NCBI RefSeq assembly: GCF_018982945.1
Contig: NZ_JABRXE010000009.1
Span: 1-64,000, forward strand
Length of the DNA: 64,000 bases
Source: Anaerostipes faecalis
Lineage (GTDB): Bacteria > Bacillota > Clostridia > Lachnospirales > Lachnospiraceae
Reading direction: 5' to 3'
Shown in pieces: positions 18,976 to 27,831 of this stretch (position 1 is the first letter of the stretch; every line of letters starts with the position of its first letter). The notes beneath the pieces were generated by a model that had not been told where the DNA came from, did not search any database, and saw nothing but the letters and a program-made list of their open reading frames with translations. The translations under genes and the position numbers were made by a program.

Positions 18976-20280
18976 ATGAAATCAGCAGATGTGATCGTTG
19001 TTGGAACTGGCGCGGCGGGATTGTTTCACGCACTATTTTTACCTCAGGATTACAAAGTTATTATGATAACAAAAAAAGAAGTTGAAGACAGTGATTCTTT
19101 TCTGGCACAGGGTGGAATATCAGCCTTAAAGAATAAGGATGATTTTGATTCTTATTTTGAAGATACAATGAAAGCCGGACATTATGAAAATGATAAAGAT
19201 GCAGTGGAGAAAATGATCGAAGAGTCTCCAGGAATTATAGATGACCTGATTGCTTTTGGCGTACAGTTTGACAAGAAAGACGGAGAGATTGAGTTTACCA
19301 GAGAAGGAGGTCATTCTACTTTCCGTATTCTGCATCATGAGGACATGACAGGCAGAGAGATTACCAGTCATCTCTACGAAGAAGTTAAGAAACGTTCCAA
19401 TATTACGATTATGACCCATTGTACTATGCTGGATGTGATAGAAAAGGATGGAGAATGTAAAGGTGTCATATATAAAGATGAACAGGGTAATGTATCGTCT
19501 TTGTTTGCACCTAATACGGTTCTTGCAACAGGTGGACTGGGTGGTTTATTTAAAAATTCTACAAACTTCCGCCATTTAACAGCAGACAGTCTGGCAATTT
19601 GTCTTCGACATAATATTGAGTTAAAAAATATAAATTATATACAGATTCATCCAACTACGTTTTATTCAAAAAAACCGGGAAGAAGATTTTTAATTTCTGA
19701 ATCTGTTCGTGGTGAGGGTGCGTATTTACTGAATAAAGATGGAGAAAGATTCACAGATGAATTGAAACCGAGAGATGTAGTGACAGGTGAGATTCGGAAA
19801 CAGATGAAAAAAGATGGAACGGATCATGTGTATCTTTCAGTTACTCATCTGGATGGAGACAGAATAAAACAGCGTTTTCCGAATATATACAGGCAGTGTC
19901 TGGAGGAAGGTTATGATATGACAAAAGACTGGATACCTGTAACTCCTGCACAGCACTATTTTATGGGTGGAATAAAGGTTGATCTAAACAGTAAGACTAC
20001 TATGGAACATTTATATGCTGTTGGAGAGACAAGTTGTAACGGGGTACATGGAAAAAACCGTCTTGCAAGTAATTCTTTATTGGAAGCGTTAGTATTTGCC
20101 AAAGCTGCTGCTAAAGATATACAGAAGAATCCTGCACATATGGATATGGATATTTATGTGGATTATGAAAAGTACAGCCAGGAAGAACAGCTGATGAAAG
20201 AAAATCAGCGTCTGGTATTAGATGAAATTAAGAGAAAGGACAGGAGCTTTTATGATCAATGGTGTAACGATGGCAATTAA
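18976..20280 (+). CDS. nadB: L-aspartate oxidase
   Basis: This FAD enzyme of 434 residues makes iminoaspartate for NadA. It has the dinucleotide fold DVIVVGTGAAGLFHAL, SFLAQGGISA, HEDMTGREI, the active-site region PTTFYSK and GRRFLISESVRGEGAYL, PAQHYFMGGIKVDL and GETSCNGVHGKNRLASNSLLE. It is shorter than E. coli NadB (about 540) because the C-terminal helical domain is reduced, as in many Clostridia. In an anaerobe fumarate rather than oxygen is the likely electron acceptor. Its end overlaps nadC by 29 bases. Confidence 0.95.
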   Translation: MKSADVIVVGTGAAGLFHALFLPQDYKVIMITKKEVEDSDSFLAQGGISALKNKDDFDSYFEDTMKAGHYENDKDAVEKMIEESPGIIDDLIAFGVQFDKKDGEIEFTREGGHSTFRILHHEDMTGREITSHLYEEVKKRSNITIMTHCTMLDVIEKDGECKGVIYKDEQGNVSSLFAPNTVLATGGLGGLFKNSTNFRHLTADSLAICLRHNIELKNINYIQIHPTTFYSKKPGRRFLISESVRGEGAYLLNKDGERFTDELKPRDVVTGEIRKQMKKDGTDHVYLSVTHLDGDRIKQRFPNIYRQCLEEGYDMTKDWIPVTPAQHYFMGGIKVDLNSKTTMEHLYAVGETSCNGVHGKNRLASNSLLEALVFAKAAAKDIQKNPAHMDMDIYVDYEKYSQEEQLMKENQRLVLDEIKRKDRSFYDQWCNDGN

Positions 20281-21109
20281 TATTGATGAATATTTAATGA
20301 ATGCCTTAAAAGAAGATATTACAGGAGAAGATGTAAGTACCAATGCAGTTATGCCAGAAGCCAGACAGGGAAAAGTAGATTTAATCTGTAAAGAAGATGG
20401 AATCATCTGTGGACTGGAAGTATTTGAACGGGTGTTTAAACTCCTGGATTCAGATGTGGTTTTTGAAACACAGCTGAAAGATGGCGATGAGGTTAAATAT
20501 GGAGATCTGATGGGAGTTGTCAAAGGGGATATCAGAGCTTTATTATCTGGAGAAAGGGTTGCTTTGAATTATCTTCAGAGAATGAGTGGTATTGCAACAT
20601 TTACCCACTCTTTGGCAAAAGAGCTGGAAGGATGTTCCACAAAACTTCTTGATACCAGAAAAACAACTCCGAATATGAGACCTTTTGAAAAATATGCGGT
20701 AACTGTCGGAGGAGGATATAACCACAGATATAATCTTTCTGACGGTGTTATGCTGAAAGATAATCATATTGGGGCAGCAGGAAGTATTAAAAAGGCTGTT
20801 GCCATGGCAAAAGAATATGCGCCATTTGTTCGTAAGATTGAAGTGGAAACAGAAAATCTTGAGATGGTAAAAGAAGCAGTGGAAGCTGGTGCAGATATTA
20901 TCATGCTGGATAACATGGATGATGAAACAATGAAAGAGGCTGTTAAAATCATTGATGGACGTGCGGAAACAGAGTGTTCCGGAAATGTTACCAAGGAACG
21001 TCTGGCAGCCATTCGTGAAATAGGAGTTGATTATGTTTCCAGTGGAGCATTGACACACTCAGCACCGATTCTTGACATTTCTTTAAAGAATTTAGTGCCA
21101 ATAGAATAA
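20252..21109 (+). CDS. nadC: Nicotinate-nucleotide pyrophosphorylase (carboxylating)
   Basis: NadC converts quinolinate and PRPP to nicotinate mononucleotide. The 285-residue protein contains LNYLQRMSGIATFTH, LLDTRKTTPNMRPFEKYAV, GGGYNHRYNLSDGVMLKDNH and VETENLEMVKEAVEAGADII. I take the ATG at 20252, which follows AGGAG; the open frame begins 10 codons earlier, and a second in-frame ATG lies at 20270. It ends the three-gene NAD operon. Confidence 0.95.
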   Translation: MINGVTMAINIDEYLMNALKEDITGEDVSTNAVMPEARQGKVDLICKEDGIICGLEVFERVFKLLDSDVVFETQLKDGDEVKYGDLMGVVKGDIRALLSGERVALNYLQRMSGIATFTHSLAKELEGCSTKLLDTRKTTPNMRPFEKYAVTVGGGYNHRYNLSDGVMLKDNHIGAAGSIKKAVAMAKEYAPFVRKIEVETENLEMVKEAVEAGADIIMLDNMDDETMKEAVKIIDGRAETECSGNVTKERLAAIREIGVDYVSSGALTHSAPILDISLKNLVPIE

Positions 21110-21125
21110 GTTAAACATGAAAAGC

Positions 21126-21161
21126 AGAAAGAATCTCGTTTTATGACGGGATTCTTTCTGT
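21126..21161 (+). terminator. Hairpin after nadC (weak terminator)
   Basis: CAGAAAGAATC (21126-21136) pairs with GATTCTTTCTG (21151-21161). The T run afterwards is poor (GTCTAT), so read-through into the next gene, 18 bases on, is possible. Confidence 0.5.
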
Positions 21162-21179
21162 CTATAGAAAGGAAATCTT

Positions 21180-21680
21180 GTGGAAAAAACAATGAAATTT
21201 GAAAATAGATATTATGAAGATTATACAGTGATGAAAGAGTATATAAAGCATGTATTTTGTAAGGTAACACGGATCATGGGAATCATATTGATGATTCTTT
21301 CGTTATGCGCTTTTGGGTTAAGTCTTTTTGCAGGATTTACGGTATCAGAAAGTATGTTGTTCATTTTGTGCTTTCTTGGTGGTCTGCTGATCTATAGCTA
21401 TTATTATTTAATCATAGGAGTGATGAAAAAACAGTCAAAGAATCTGCATGGCAAAGTACTTCCGGAAACGATCATAAAATTTGGTGATACTATTGAAATG
21501 GATGAAGGAAAGACCCATATGGAATTTGAATATGGACAAATTATAAAAATGCATAAATTGCCAAATTTGTATGTATTGGTGATTGGGAGAAGCCAGTCCA
21601 TAATCGCAGCGAAAGATGGATTTGTAAAAGGAACCAGCCAGGAATTTGAAAAGTTTATAGAAGAAAAGATCAGGAATTGA
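21180..21680 (+). CDS. YcxB-like membrane protein
   Basis: The 166-residue protein has two membrane helices (about residues 30-52 and 57-80: IMGIILMILSLCAFGLSLFA and a second ending LLIYSYYYLIIGVM) and a C-terminal cytoplasmic region with EYGQIIKMHKLPNLYVLVI, the pattern of the YcxB-like C-terminal domain family, whose function is unknown. The start is GTG, behind AAAGGAAA. It follows nadC through a weak hairpin, and ends at a good terminator convergent with the transporter gene. Confidence 0.65.
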   Translation: MEKTMKFENRYYEDYTVMKEYIKHVFCKVTRIMGIILMILSLCAFGLSLFAGFTVSESMLFILCFLGGLLIYSYYYLIIGVMKKQSKNLHGKVLPETIIKFGDTIEMDEGKTHMEFEYGQIIKMHKLPNLYVLVIGRSQSIIAAKDGFVKGTSQEFEKFIEEKIRN

Positions 21681-21690
21681 TCAGACATGA

Positions 21691-21764
21691 AAAATAGCCA
21701 TGTGACCCAAATACTTTGATTTGTTGATCAGAGTGTAAATCGGGAAACATGGCTATTTTTTAAA
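21691..21764. terminator. Terminator between YcxB-like and transporter genes
   Basis: AAAATAGCCATGT (21691-21703) pairs with ACATGGCTATTTT (21747-21759) and runs into a T tract; the minus-strand side is also T-rich. Confidence 0.75.
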
Positions 21765-21775
21765 TTACATTTTTT

Positions 21776-21800
21776 CAAGACTCGCGAGCGAGTCTTGAAT
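21776..21800. repeat. Palindromic 25-base repeat, copy 1
   Basis: Arms CAAGACTCGC and GCGAGTCTTG flank GA, followed by AAT. The same 25 bases recur at 42858-42882. Here it lies three bases beyond the stop of the minus-strand transporter gene. It has no T run on the minus exit, so it is not a standard terminator for that gene. Confidence 0.8.
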
Positions 21801-21802
21801 CA

Positions 21803-23158
21803 CTATACTGTAATGAATCCTAAACCTTCCATAATAGAAAATACAAGGATTGCAATAATACAAATTGGTGCAAGATATTTGATCATTACCAGGAATAAAG
21901 GTTTTCTTTTGAATTCTCCGGAACTTTCTACTTCATTGATAATAACATCAGGTTTGATGATATATGCAACGAAGATACAGGTCAGGAATGCAGCAATCGG
22001 CATCAGAACACTGTTGCTCAGGAAATCGAAGAAATCCAGAAAACTGAATCCCATAATCGTAATGTGGCTCCAGATTCCAAATCCAAAGGAAGAAGGAATA
22101 GCCATTAAACAGGCAATGATAAACATTAAAATACATGCAGTCATACGTTTTACATGGAATTTATCCATAATTACAGCAACCAGAGTCTCAAGTAGTGAGA
22201 TCGCAGATGTTAATGCTGCAAAGAACACCAGAATAAAGAAAACGGCTGCAAGAACATTTCCAAATGCCATACTGTCAAATACTTTGGGAAGCATAACAAA
22301 CATTAAAGAAGGTCCTTTTGCCAGCATGGAAGAATCTCCATTGGAAAATACAAAAACAGAAGGAACGATCATTAATCCAGCCAAAAATGCAATACCGGTA
22401 TCAAAAATCTCCACCTGACTGACAGACTTTTCAAGGTCAGATTTCTTAGGCATATAAGAACCGAAAGTAATCATGATACCCATGGCAAGTGACATGGAAT
22501 AAAACAGCTGTCCCAGTGCTGCCAAAAATGTTGTTGGCCCAAGATGTTTGATACTCGGTTTGAGATAGTAAGCCACACCTTCCATTGCACCTGGTCTGGT
22601 GATACAGAACAGGGAAATGCCAACTAAAAGAAGTACCAGGATCGGCATCATAAAAGTACTGACACGTTCAATTCCGCCTTTTACACCCAGAATTACCACG
22701 GCAGTCGTAATTGCAAGGAAAACCAGTAGACAAATCATAGGTTCTGCTGGCTGACTGATAAATCCGGTAAAGAAAGTATCAGATGCTGCGGCATGTGTCT
22801 GACCTTTTATGGAAACCAAAAGGAATTTTGTTACCCATCCACCAATAACGCAATAATAAGGGAAAATGATAAATGGGATAAAACTGGTTAAATATCCGAT
22901 AAAACTATATTTTTTATTAAAATATCCAAAAGCATTAATAGCGCTGGTTCCTGATTTTCTTCCTAAAGCAACTTCTGTGATCATCAATGTAAAACCAAAA
23001 GTCACAGTAAGGATTAAATATACTAATAAGAAACTTCCACCGCCATACTTTGCTGCCAGATACGGAAATCTCCATATGTTACCAAGTCCTACTGCTGATC
23101 CGGCAGTTGCCAGGACGAAGCCGATTCGGCTGGAGAAACCGCTTCTTTCATTTGACAT
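21803..23158 (-). CDS. Sodium-dependent transporter (NSS/SNF family)
   Basis: The 451-residue protein has about 11-12 membrane helices and the family signatures SRIGFVLATAGSAVGLGNIWRFPY (first helix, sodium site) and GGGSFLLVYL. NSS carriers take up amino acids or related small molecules with sodium. It starts 27 bases after thiC, behind AAGGAAGG, on the same strand with no terminator between, so it should be under the same TPP riboswitch. That placement suggests a thiamine-related substrate, for example a pyrimidine or thiazole precursor, but the sequence itself does not show this. Confidence 0.88.
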   Translation of the reverse strand: MSNERSGFSSRIGFVLATAGSAVGLGNIWRFPYLAAKYGGGSFLLVYLILTVTFGFTLMITEVALGRKSGTSAINAFGYFNKKYSFIGYLTSFIPFIIFPYYCVIGGWVTKFLLVSIKGQTHAAASDTFFTGFISQPAEPMICLLVFLAITTAVVILGVKGGIERVSTFMMPILVLLLVGISLFCITRPGAMEGVAYYLKPSIKHLGPTTFLAALGQLFYSMSLAMGIMITFGSYMPKKSDLEKSVSQVEIFDTGIAFLAGLMIVPSVFVFSNGDSSMLAKGPSLMFVMLPKVFDSMAFGNVLAAVFFILVFFAALTSAISLLETLVAVIMDKFHVKRMTACILMFIIACLMAIPSSFGFGIWSHITIMGFSFLDFFDFLSNSVLMPIAAFLTCIFVAYIIKPDVIINEVESSGEFKRKPLFLVMIKYLAPICIIAILVFSIMEGLGFITV

Positions 23159-23185
23159 AAATATTACCTTCCTTCATACATATTT

Positions 23186-24487
23186 TTATATAACATCAAC
23201 ATCTTCGCCGGCTAAAACAGCGTTCATGTTGCGTACGGAACACATTTTTCCGCACATGGTGCAGGTATCTTCTCTTTCAGGAGTAGATTCTGCACGATAT
23301 CTTCTCGCTTTTTCAGGGTCAAGAGCCAGTTCAAACTGTCTTTCCCAGTCAAGTTTCTGTCTCGCAGCAGCCATCTGGTTATCCCAGTCCATAGCTCCTT
23401 TGATACCTTTTGCAATATCAGCTGCGTGGGCAGCAATTTTAGAAGCCATAATACCTTCTTTTACGTCATCAACGTTAGGAAGGCGAAGATGTTCTGCAGG
23501 AGTTACATAACACAAAAAGCTTGCACCGGATGCTGCGGCAATAGCACCTCCGATGGCAGATGTAATATGATCATATCCAGGGGCAATATCTGTAACAATA
23601 GGTCCCAGAACATAGAATGGAGCACCATGACAAATAGTCTGCTGAATCTTCATATTTGCCTGAATCTGGTCCATTGGCATATGTCCAGGTCCTTCAATCA
23701 TAACCTGAACATCTTTTTTCCATGCGCGAGCAGTTAATTCACCTAAAGTAACCAGTTCTTCAATCTGAGAAATATCACTGGCATCCTGAAGGCATCCAGG
23801 TCGGCATGCATCACCAAGACTTAAAGTTACATCATATTCATTACATATATCCAGGATTTCATCATAATATTCAAAAAATGGATTTTCATTTCCAGTTGCC
23901 TCCATCCATGCAAAAATTAAAGAACCACCACGGGAAACAATATTCATCTTTCTTTTCATAGCTTTAAAACGATCCGCTGTGTTTCGATTGATACCGCAAT
24001 GGATAGTCATAAAATCAACACCATCTTCTGCATGCATTTTAAAAACATCAATCCATTCTCTGGATGTAATATCTTTTAAAGCTTTGTTATAGTAGACAAT
24101 GGCATCATAAATTGGAACGGTACCAAGAATGGCAGGGCATTCATTGACCAGTTTCTTACGAAAAGTATGAGTATCTCCAAAAGAAGAAAGATCCATAATT
24201 GCTTCTGCTCCCATGGCAACAGCCTTGTTGACCTTTTCCATTTCAACATCGAGATTCAGACAGTCTCTGGAAGTTCCAAGATTAACATTAATCTTGGTTT
24301 TTAAAGAATTCCCAATACCAAAAGGTTTTAAACAGGTGTGATTTTTATTGGCCGGAATAACAATTGTTCCAGCAGCAACTTCTTTCATAATCTCCTGTAC
24401 ATCAAGTCCTTCATATGCAGCAACTGCTTTCATCTGTTCAGTAATAATTCCCTGTCTGGCTGCATTCATCTGTGTTGTGTAAGTCAT
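23186..24487 (-). CDS. thiC: Phosphomethylpyrimidine synthase
   Basis: ThiC is the radical SAM enzyme that rearranges aminoimidazole ribotide to HMP phosphate for thiamine. The protein (433 residues from this start) is the short clostridial form lacking the long N-terminal extension. Signatures are NINVNLGTS-type substrate region ([14 protein letters not shown]), [33 protein letters not shown], and the C-terminal cluster motif CTMCGKMC. I place the start at 24487 behind GGAGG; an in-frame ATG five codons earlier overlaps that site. It is preceded by a TPP riboswitch and terminator. Confidence 0.95.
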   Translation of the reverse strand: MTYTTQMNAARQGIITEQMKAVAAYEGLDVQEIMKEVAAGTIVIPANKNHTCLKPFGIGNSLKTKINVNLGTSRDCLNLDVEMEKVNKAVAMGAEAIMDLSSFGDTHTFRKKLVNECPAILGTVPIYDAIVYYNKALKDITSREWIDVFKMHAEDGVDFMTIHCGINRNTADRFKAMKRKMNIVSRGGSLIFAWMEATGNENPFFEYYDEILDICNEYDVTLSLGDACRPGCLQDASDISQIEELVTLGELTARAWKKDVQVMIEGPGHMPMDQIQANMKIQQTICHGAPFYVLGPIVTDIAPGYDHITSAIGGAIAAASGASFLCYVTPAEHLRLPNVDDVKEGIMASKIAAHAADIAKGIKGAMDWDNQMAAARQKLDWERQFELALDPEKARRYRAESTPEREDTCTMCGKMCSVRNMNAVLAGEDVDVI

Positions 24488-24561
24488 AATATTAACCTCC
24501 AAAATGATAAAAATATTTTGGGAGACTCTTTGTATATTATTTAATTGAAAAATCCATTAAA

Positions 24562-24608
24562 TAAAAAGACAAACAAAAACACCGATTATCATGTTTTCAG
24601 TATTTGTC
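24562..24608 (-). terminator. Expression-platform terminator of the TPP riboswitch
   Basis: On the minus strand GACAAA and GAAAACA pair with TGTTTTT and TTTGTC around an AT loop, followed by TTTTTATTT. It lies between the aptamer and thiC, so control is probably by premature termination when thiamine diphosphate is bound. Confidence 0.7.
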
Positions 24609-24621
24609 CATTATCATAGCA

Positions 24622-24714
24622 TCCAAATCCCTACGGCGGCATTATCCGCATCAGGTTTATGGTCGAAGCAATGCTTCCTCTCAGCTAAGACAAAAGTCTT
24701 TTAAGCTCCCATTT
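24622..24714 (-). ncRNA. TPP riboswitch aptamer
   Basis: Read on the minus strand, the region has the hallmark elements of the thiamine diphosphate riboswitch: GGGAGCTT at the 5' side, CTGAGAGGAAGC, ACCTGATGCGGATAATGCC and CGTAGGGA at the 3' side. A hairpin with an AGACTTTTGTCT variable arm lies between. The position just upstream of thiC is the expected one. Confidence 0.93.
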
Positions 24715-24727
24715 CAGTTACTAGAAT

Positions 24728-24756
24728 ATTGTATCATTGTAAAAGAACGATATCAA
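24728..24756 (-). promoter_or_regulatory. Promoter of the thiC transcript
   Basis: On the minus strand TTGATA (24756-24751), 17 bases, TACAAT (24733-24728). The -35 box directly abuts the stop codon of the upstream HAD gene. The transcript would begin about 7 bases before the aptamer. Confidence 0.75.
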
Positions 24757-25581
24757 CTAAAAAGCGAACTTTTCGATGGCATATGCAACGCCATCTTCAT
24801 CGTTGGATTTGGTGATAAAATCAGCGATTTCTTTAACTTCCGGTTCAGCATTTCCCATAGCAACAGAAAAGCCAACAGCGTTTAACATATCAAGGTCATT
24901 AAAACTGTCACCAATAGCCATAGTCTCTTCAGGTTTGATGTCCAGTATCTGGGCAAGTTTCAAAATAGCATTTCCCTTTTTTGCAGTTTTAGAAGTAAGC
25001 TCAAGATTTCCACGAAAGGCAGATGTAACATCCCAAAAATCTTCTTCTTTATAAAAATCAAGAATCTCCTGGCGCAGTGATAAGTCAGCAAAAAGCAAAT
25101 GGATTTTCTCTAAAGGAAAAGGATTCGAAATCAGCTGATCAAGGAGATTCTCTTTAAAGATTCTAGGAGTCTGGAAACGGGCAATATCAGGAAAAGCATC
25201 TAAAATGCTCTGCATCTTTTCAGAATGACCTTTATCAGCATAACAGCTTCCGTTAAAAAACAATTCAATAATCACCGGAAGATCACGAAGTTTCTTTAAA
25301 ACATCAGGAATTTTAGAAGCAGACATTAAATCTTCATAAAGAGGTTTATCCTGTGTCAGGTCAACAACAGAAGAACCATTAGAAACGGCAGCATAACGAA
25401 TACCAGGAATATCCAGTAACTCAACAGGCAAAAAAGACCGAGGACGACCGGTAGCAGGAAGAACACAAACACCATGAGAAATGGCATCAGCAATAACCTG
25501 TTTTGTACGAGAGGAAATTTCCTTGCGGCTGTTAAAAGTAGTACCATCAAGATCCAAGGCAATTAATTTCACATTTTTCAT
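24757..25581 (-). CDS. Cof-type HAD-superfamily phosphatase
   Basis: The 274-residue protein has ALDLDGTTFNS (nucleophile), LPATGRP (motif II) and GDSFNDLDMLNAVG with VAMGNAEPEVKEIAD (motif IV). It is a paralogue-level relative of the phosphatase at 6380 with a class IIB cap; its substrate is unknown. The ATG at 25581 is used rather than a TTG one codon earlier. It sits directly upstream of the thiC promoter, transcribed in the same direction; some Cof enzymes act on HMP-diphosphate, which makes a thiamine link possible but not shown. Confidence 0.83.
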   Translation of the reverse strand: MKNVKLIALDLDGTTFNSRKEISSRTKQVIADAISHGVCVLPATGRPRSFLPVELLDIPGIRYAAVSNGSSVVDLTQDKPLYEDLMSASKIPDVLKKLRDLPVIIELFFNGSCYADKGHSEKMQSILDAFPDIARFQTPRIFKENLLDQLISNPFPLEKIHLLFADLSLRQEILDFYKEEDFWDVTSAFRGNLELTSKTAKKGNAILKLAQILDIKPEETMAIGDSFNDLDMLNAVGFSVAMGNAEPEVKEIADFITKSNDEDGVAYAIEKFAF

Positions 25582-25646
25582 CAATAATTCTCACTTTCTT
25601 CACAATAAATTAATGTAATCTATTATATCATACAAGCACAAAAACA

Positions 25647-25655
25647 TGCTATAAT
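25647..25655 (+). promoter_or_regulatory. Extended -10 promoter before the patatin-like gene
   Basis: TGCTATAAT matches an extended -10 element; the -35 region is weak. The leader of about 230 bases holds a long hairpin and a tandem repeat. Confidence 0.5.
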
Positions 25656-25684
25656 GTACACGTAAGAGCCGAGCCATGCAGGAA

Positions 25685-25746
25685 GATGTAGATTTAACAT
25701 GAATACCTTTTGTTTACAAAAGAGGTATTCATGTTAAATCTACATC
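25685..25746. repeat. Long hairpin with 23-base perfect arms
   Basis: Bases 25685-25707 (GATGTAGATTTAAC...) are the exact reverse complement of 25724-25746. The spacer itself pairs further (TTTT/AAAA around GTTTAC). There is no T run after it, so it is not a terminator. It may be a small mobile hairpin or an RNA element in the leader of the downstream gene. Confidence 0.85.
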
Positions 25747-25755
25747 AGACTATAG

Positions 25756-25794
25756 GGCGAAGCCCGTGACCGAGAAATCCGAAGGATTTGGAGG
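25756..25794 (+). repeat. 39-base direct repeat, copy 1
   Basis: Starts GGCGAAGCCCGTGACCGAG and contains the small hairpin AAATCC/GGATTT. It is identical to 25822-25860; the period is 66 bases. Confidence 0.9.
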
Positions 25795-25821
25795 GAAGAC
25801 AGGGCGAGGAGAGCCAGAGAA

Positions 25822-25860
25822 GGCGAAGCCCGTGACCGAGAAATCCGAAGGATTTGGAGG
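25822..25860 (+). repeat. 39-base direct repeat, copy 2
   Basis: Identical to 25756-25794. It is noticeably GC-richer than the flanks. It ends 35 bases before the patatin-like start codon. Confidence 0.9.
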
Positions 25861-25894
25861 TTTGGAGAAAAGGGAACAAAAGGAGATAGAATAT

Positions 25895-26728
25895 ATGCCT
25901 GGTTTAATATTAGAAGGAGGAACATTTCGTCCCATCTTCAGTGCAGGTGTAATGGACGCATTGCTGGATGAAGACATAATGTTCCCTTACATTATTGGTG
26001 TTTCAGCTGGAATTTCCAATGGCTTTTCCTATATATCAAAACAAAAGGAAAGGAACCTTCATGTATTGCTCAATCATAGGAACGATCCAAGATATATGGG
26101 GAAAAGAAATCTGTTAAAAGAAAAGAGTCTGATAGGATTAGATTTTGTTTATAACATTATGCCTAATAAATTATATCCTTTTGACTGGGATACATTTTAT
26201 GCATATAAGGGAAAAATTTTAGTAGGAGTAACCAATGCAGTTACAGGACAGATTGAATATAAAGATGGGAAAAAAATAGATAAAAAATGTACTATGCTTC
26301 GAGCAAGCTGTGCACTGCCGCTTATTTTTCCGTCAATTAAAATGAACGGTATGCCTTATTTCGATGGAGGAATTGCGGATCCGATTCCGATTCGCAAATC
26401 CATTATGGATGGAAATGAAAAAAATCTGATTATTTTAACACAGCCAAAGGGATATCGAAAGAAACTCAGTAAAAGTAATAAAGTAACAGCATTTTTATTT
26501 CATAAAAAATATCCGAAGCTGCCGCAACAGTTGCTGACTCGTTATAAACGCTACAATTATACAGTAAAATTTTGTGAACGTCTGGAAAAACAAGGAAAGG
26601 CAGTTGTGTTAAGACCTGAATATCCATTAGATAGTCTGGAAAGTGATATCGATGTATTAAAACAGACTTATGACATGGGGTATCGTTTGGCGAAAGAACA
26701 TATGAAAGAAATAAAGGAATTATTTTAA
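25895..26728 (+). CDS. Patatin-like phospholipase family protein
   Basis: The 277-residue protein has the patatin catalytic layout: oxyanion glycine loop LEGGTFRPIFSAGVMDAL, nucleophile elbow GVSAG (Ser about 37), and the dyad aspartate in YFDGGIADPIP (about residue 157). It resembles the YlbK/YjjU-type bacterial patatins, predicted lipid acyl hydrolases. There is no signal peptide. The ATG at 25895 follows AAAGGAG; the frame is open 43 codons further upstream, but that part is the 39-base tandem repeat and codes for a repeated VTEKSEGFGG, so I exclude it. Confidence 0.85.
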   Translation: MPGLILEGGTFRPIFSAGVMDALLDEDIMFPYIIGVSAGISNGFSYISKQKERNLHVLLNHRNDPRYMGKRNLLKEKSLIGLDFVYNIMPNKLYPFDWDTFYAYKGKILVGVTNAVTGQIEYKDGKKIDKKCTMLRASCALPLIFPSIKMNGMPYFDGGIADPIPIRKSIMDGNEKNLIILTQPKGYRKKLSKSNKVTAFLFHKKYPKLPQQLLTRYKRYNYTVKFCERLEKQGKAVVLRPEYPLDSLESDIDVLKQTYDMGYRLAKEHMKEIKELF

Positions 26729-26795
26729 AGCTGTCAATTCTTATGATATAATCATATAAGGAAGTATATTCCTGTATAAAATAAAGGAGGCAGCT

Positions 26796-27821
26796 ATGAC
26801 ACAGATACAGGCATCTGAAAAAACATATATTGAAGAATTAGCAACAAATCAGCTGAGAAATCTTATGGTCATATGTGAGCGTCTGTTTCTGGAATTTAAT
26901 GAGGAAAGTCAGGCAGATGAAATGGCAAAAAAGATTGCAAATAAGCTTCAGGATGAGCCGGAACTGCTTGGAATCATGCTCCAGAAAGAGGCAGTGGAAT
27001 GTCTGTTTCATTTGTGGGATATGGAAGAATCCAATATAATGAAGGAGTCGTATCTCAGAGAATTACAGCAGCTTCGATATCTTGGATTTATATCCATGGA
27101 TGAAGAAACATTGTTTGTTAACATGGAGGCGAAAGATATCTTTTTCTTTTCAATGAAAGGGCATCGTATGAAGTCTGATATTGAAAAGTATACACAATGG
27201 GAAAAAGTTATATTTGGAATGTTGTTTTCTTATGGAATACTTGATATTTATTATTGTTATCAGATATTTAAAAAAATCATGAATCTTGATATCACCTATG
27301 ACCAGATGGAAGAATTTTTTATGATTCGTATTATCTTCTGGAATAGTGGTCTGATGCTGAGGAATCAAACAGATATGAGGCTTTTTTTTGCCAGCCGTGA
27401 AGTGACCAATCGAAATGAGATATTTGATCAGTGGAATCAGCGGCCTGAACTTAAGTTTAGGGAATATACAAAAGATGAATATATTAATCTGGCAATGGGA
27501 AATGGAATCATCAGCTGGGATGGAATTCCAGAATTCTTTTCTTTTGTTTTGGATGAAATAGAAGATGACCGGTATAAGGCAATGTTAATTATGAAATCCA
27601 TTGTATTAATGGTTCAGAATGGATCAGCCTATCCTGATATTGTACTTCAGGTTATCAGTCTGCTGGATGAAGAGTCCAGAGAGAAAAAGCAGATAATTAG
27701 TGATTTTGTTGAAAGAATTTATTACAGTATACCTGTATATGGACAAAAGGGTTATTCACGAAATGAATTAAAAGATAAACATGATAGGATATTTCAAGTC
27801 ATAGATGGAGGAAAGTGCTGA
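26796..27821 (+). CDS. Unrecognised cytoplasmic protein upstream of a two-component system
   Basis: I do not recognise this 341-residue protein. It lacks a signal peptide and clear membrane helices. It is rich in Glu, Asp, Ile, Met, Phe and Tyr, and appears largely alpha-helical, with aromatic patches such as DIFFFSMKGHRM and DIYYCYQIFKKIM. The C-terminal part (from about residue 205) is acidic and helical. A strong AAGGAGG precedes the ATG, so it is expressed. It ends 10 bases before the response regulator and is probably the first gene of that operon; a role connected with the signalling pair is possible but unproven. Confidence 0.7.
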   Translation: MTQIQASEKTYIEELATNQLRNLMVICERLFLEFNEESQADEMAKKIANKLQDEPELLGIMLQKEAVECLFHLWDMEESNIMKESYLRELQQLRYLGFISMDEETLFVNMEAKDIFFFSMKGHRMKSDIEKYTQWEKVIFGMLFSYGILDIYYCYQIFKKIMNLDITYDQMEEFFMIRIIFWNSGLMLRNQTDMRLFFASREVTNRNEIFDQWNQRPELKFREYTKDEYINLAMGNGIISWDGIPEFFSFVLDEIEDDRYKAMLIMKSIVLMVQNGSAYPDIVLQVISLLDEESREKKQIISDFVERIYYSIPVYGQKGYSRNELKDKHDRIFQVIDGGKC

Positions 27822-27831
27822 GGAGGAAGAT

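Noticed and set aside
21795-22418. 207-codon plus-strand frame opposite the NSS transporter
   Set aside because: It is a shadow of the transporter gene: no ribosome site, composition dictated by the opposite frame, and the transporter has clear family motifs.
25756-25860. CRISPR-like repeats
   Set aside because: There are only two copies, with a 27-base interval and no cas genes; it is a tandem duplication.
25766-25894. N-terminal extension of the patatin-like protein through the 39-base repeats
   Set aside because: The oxyanion loop sits at the start of the shorter protein and a good Shine-Dalgarno precedes ATG 25895; the repeats look non-coding.
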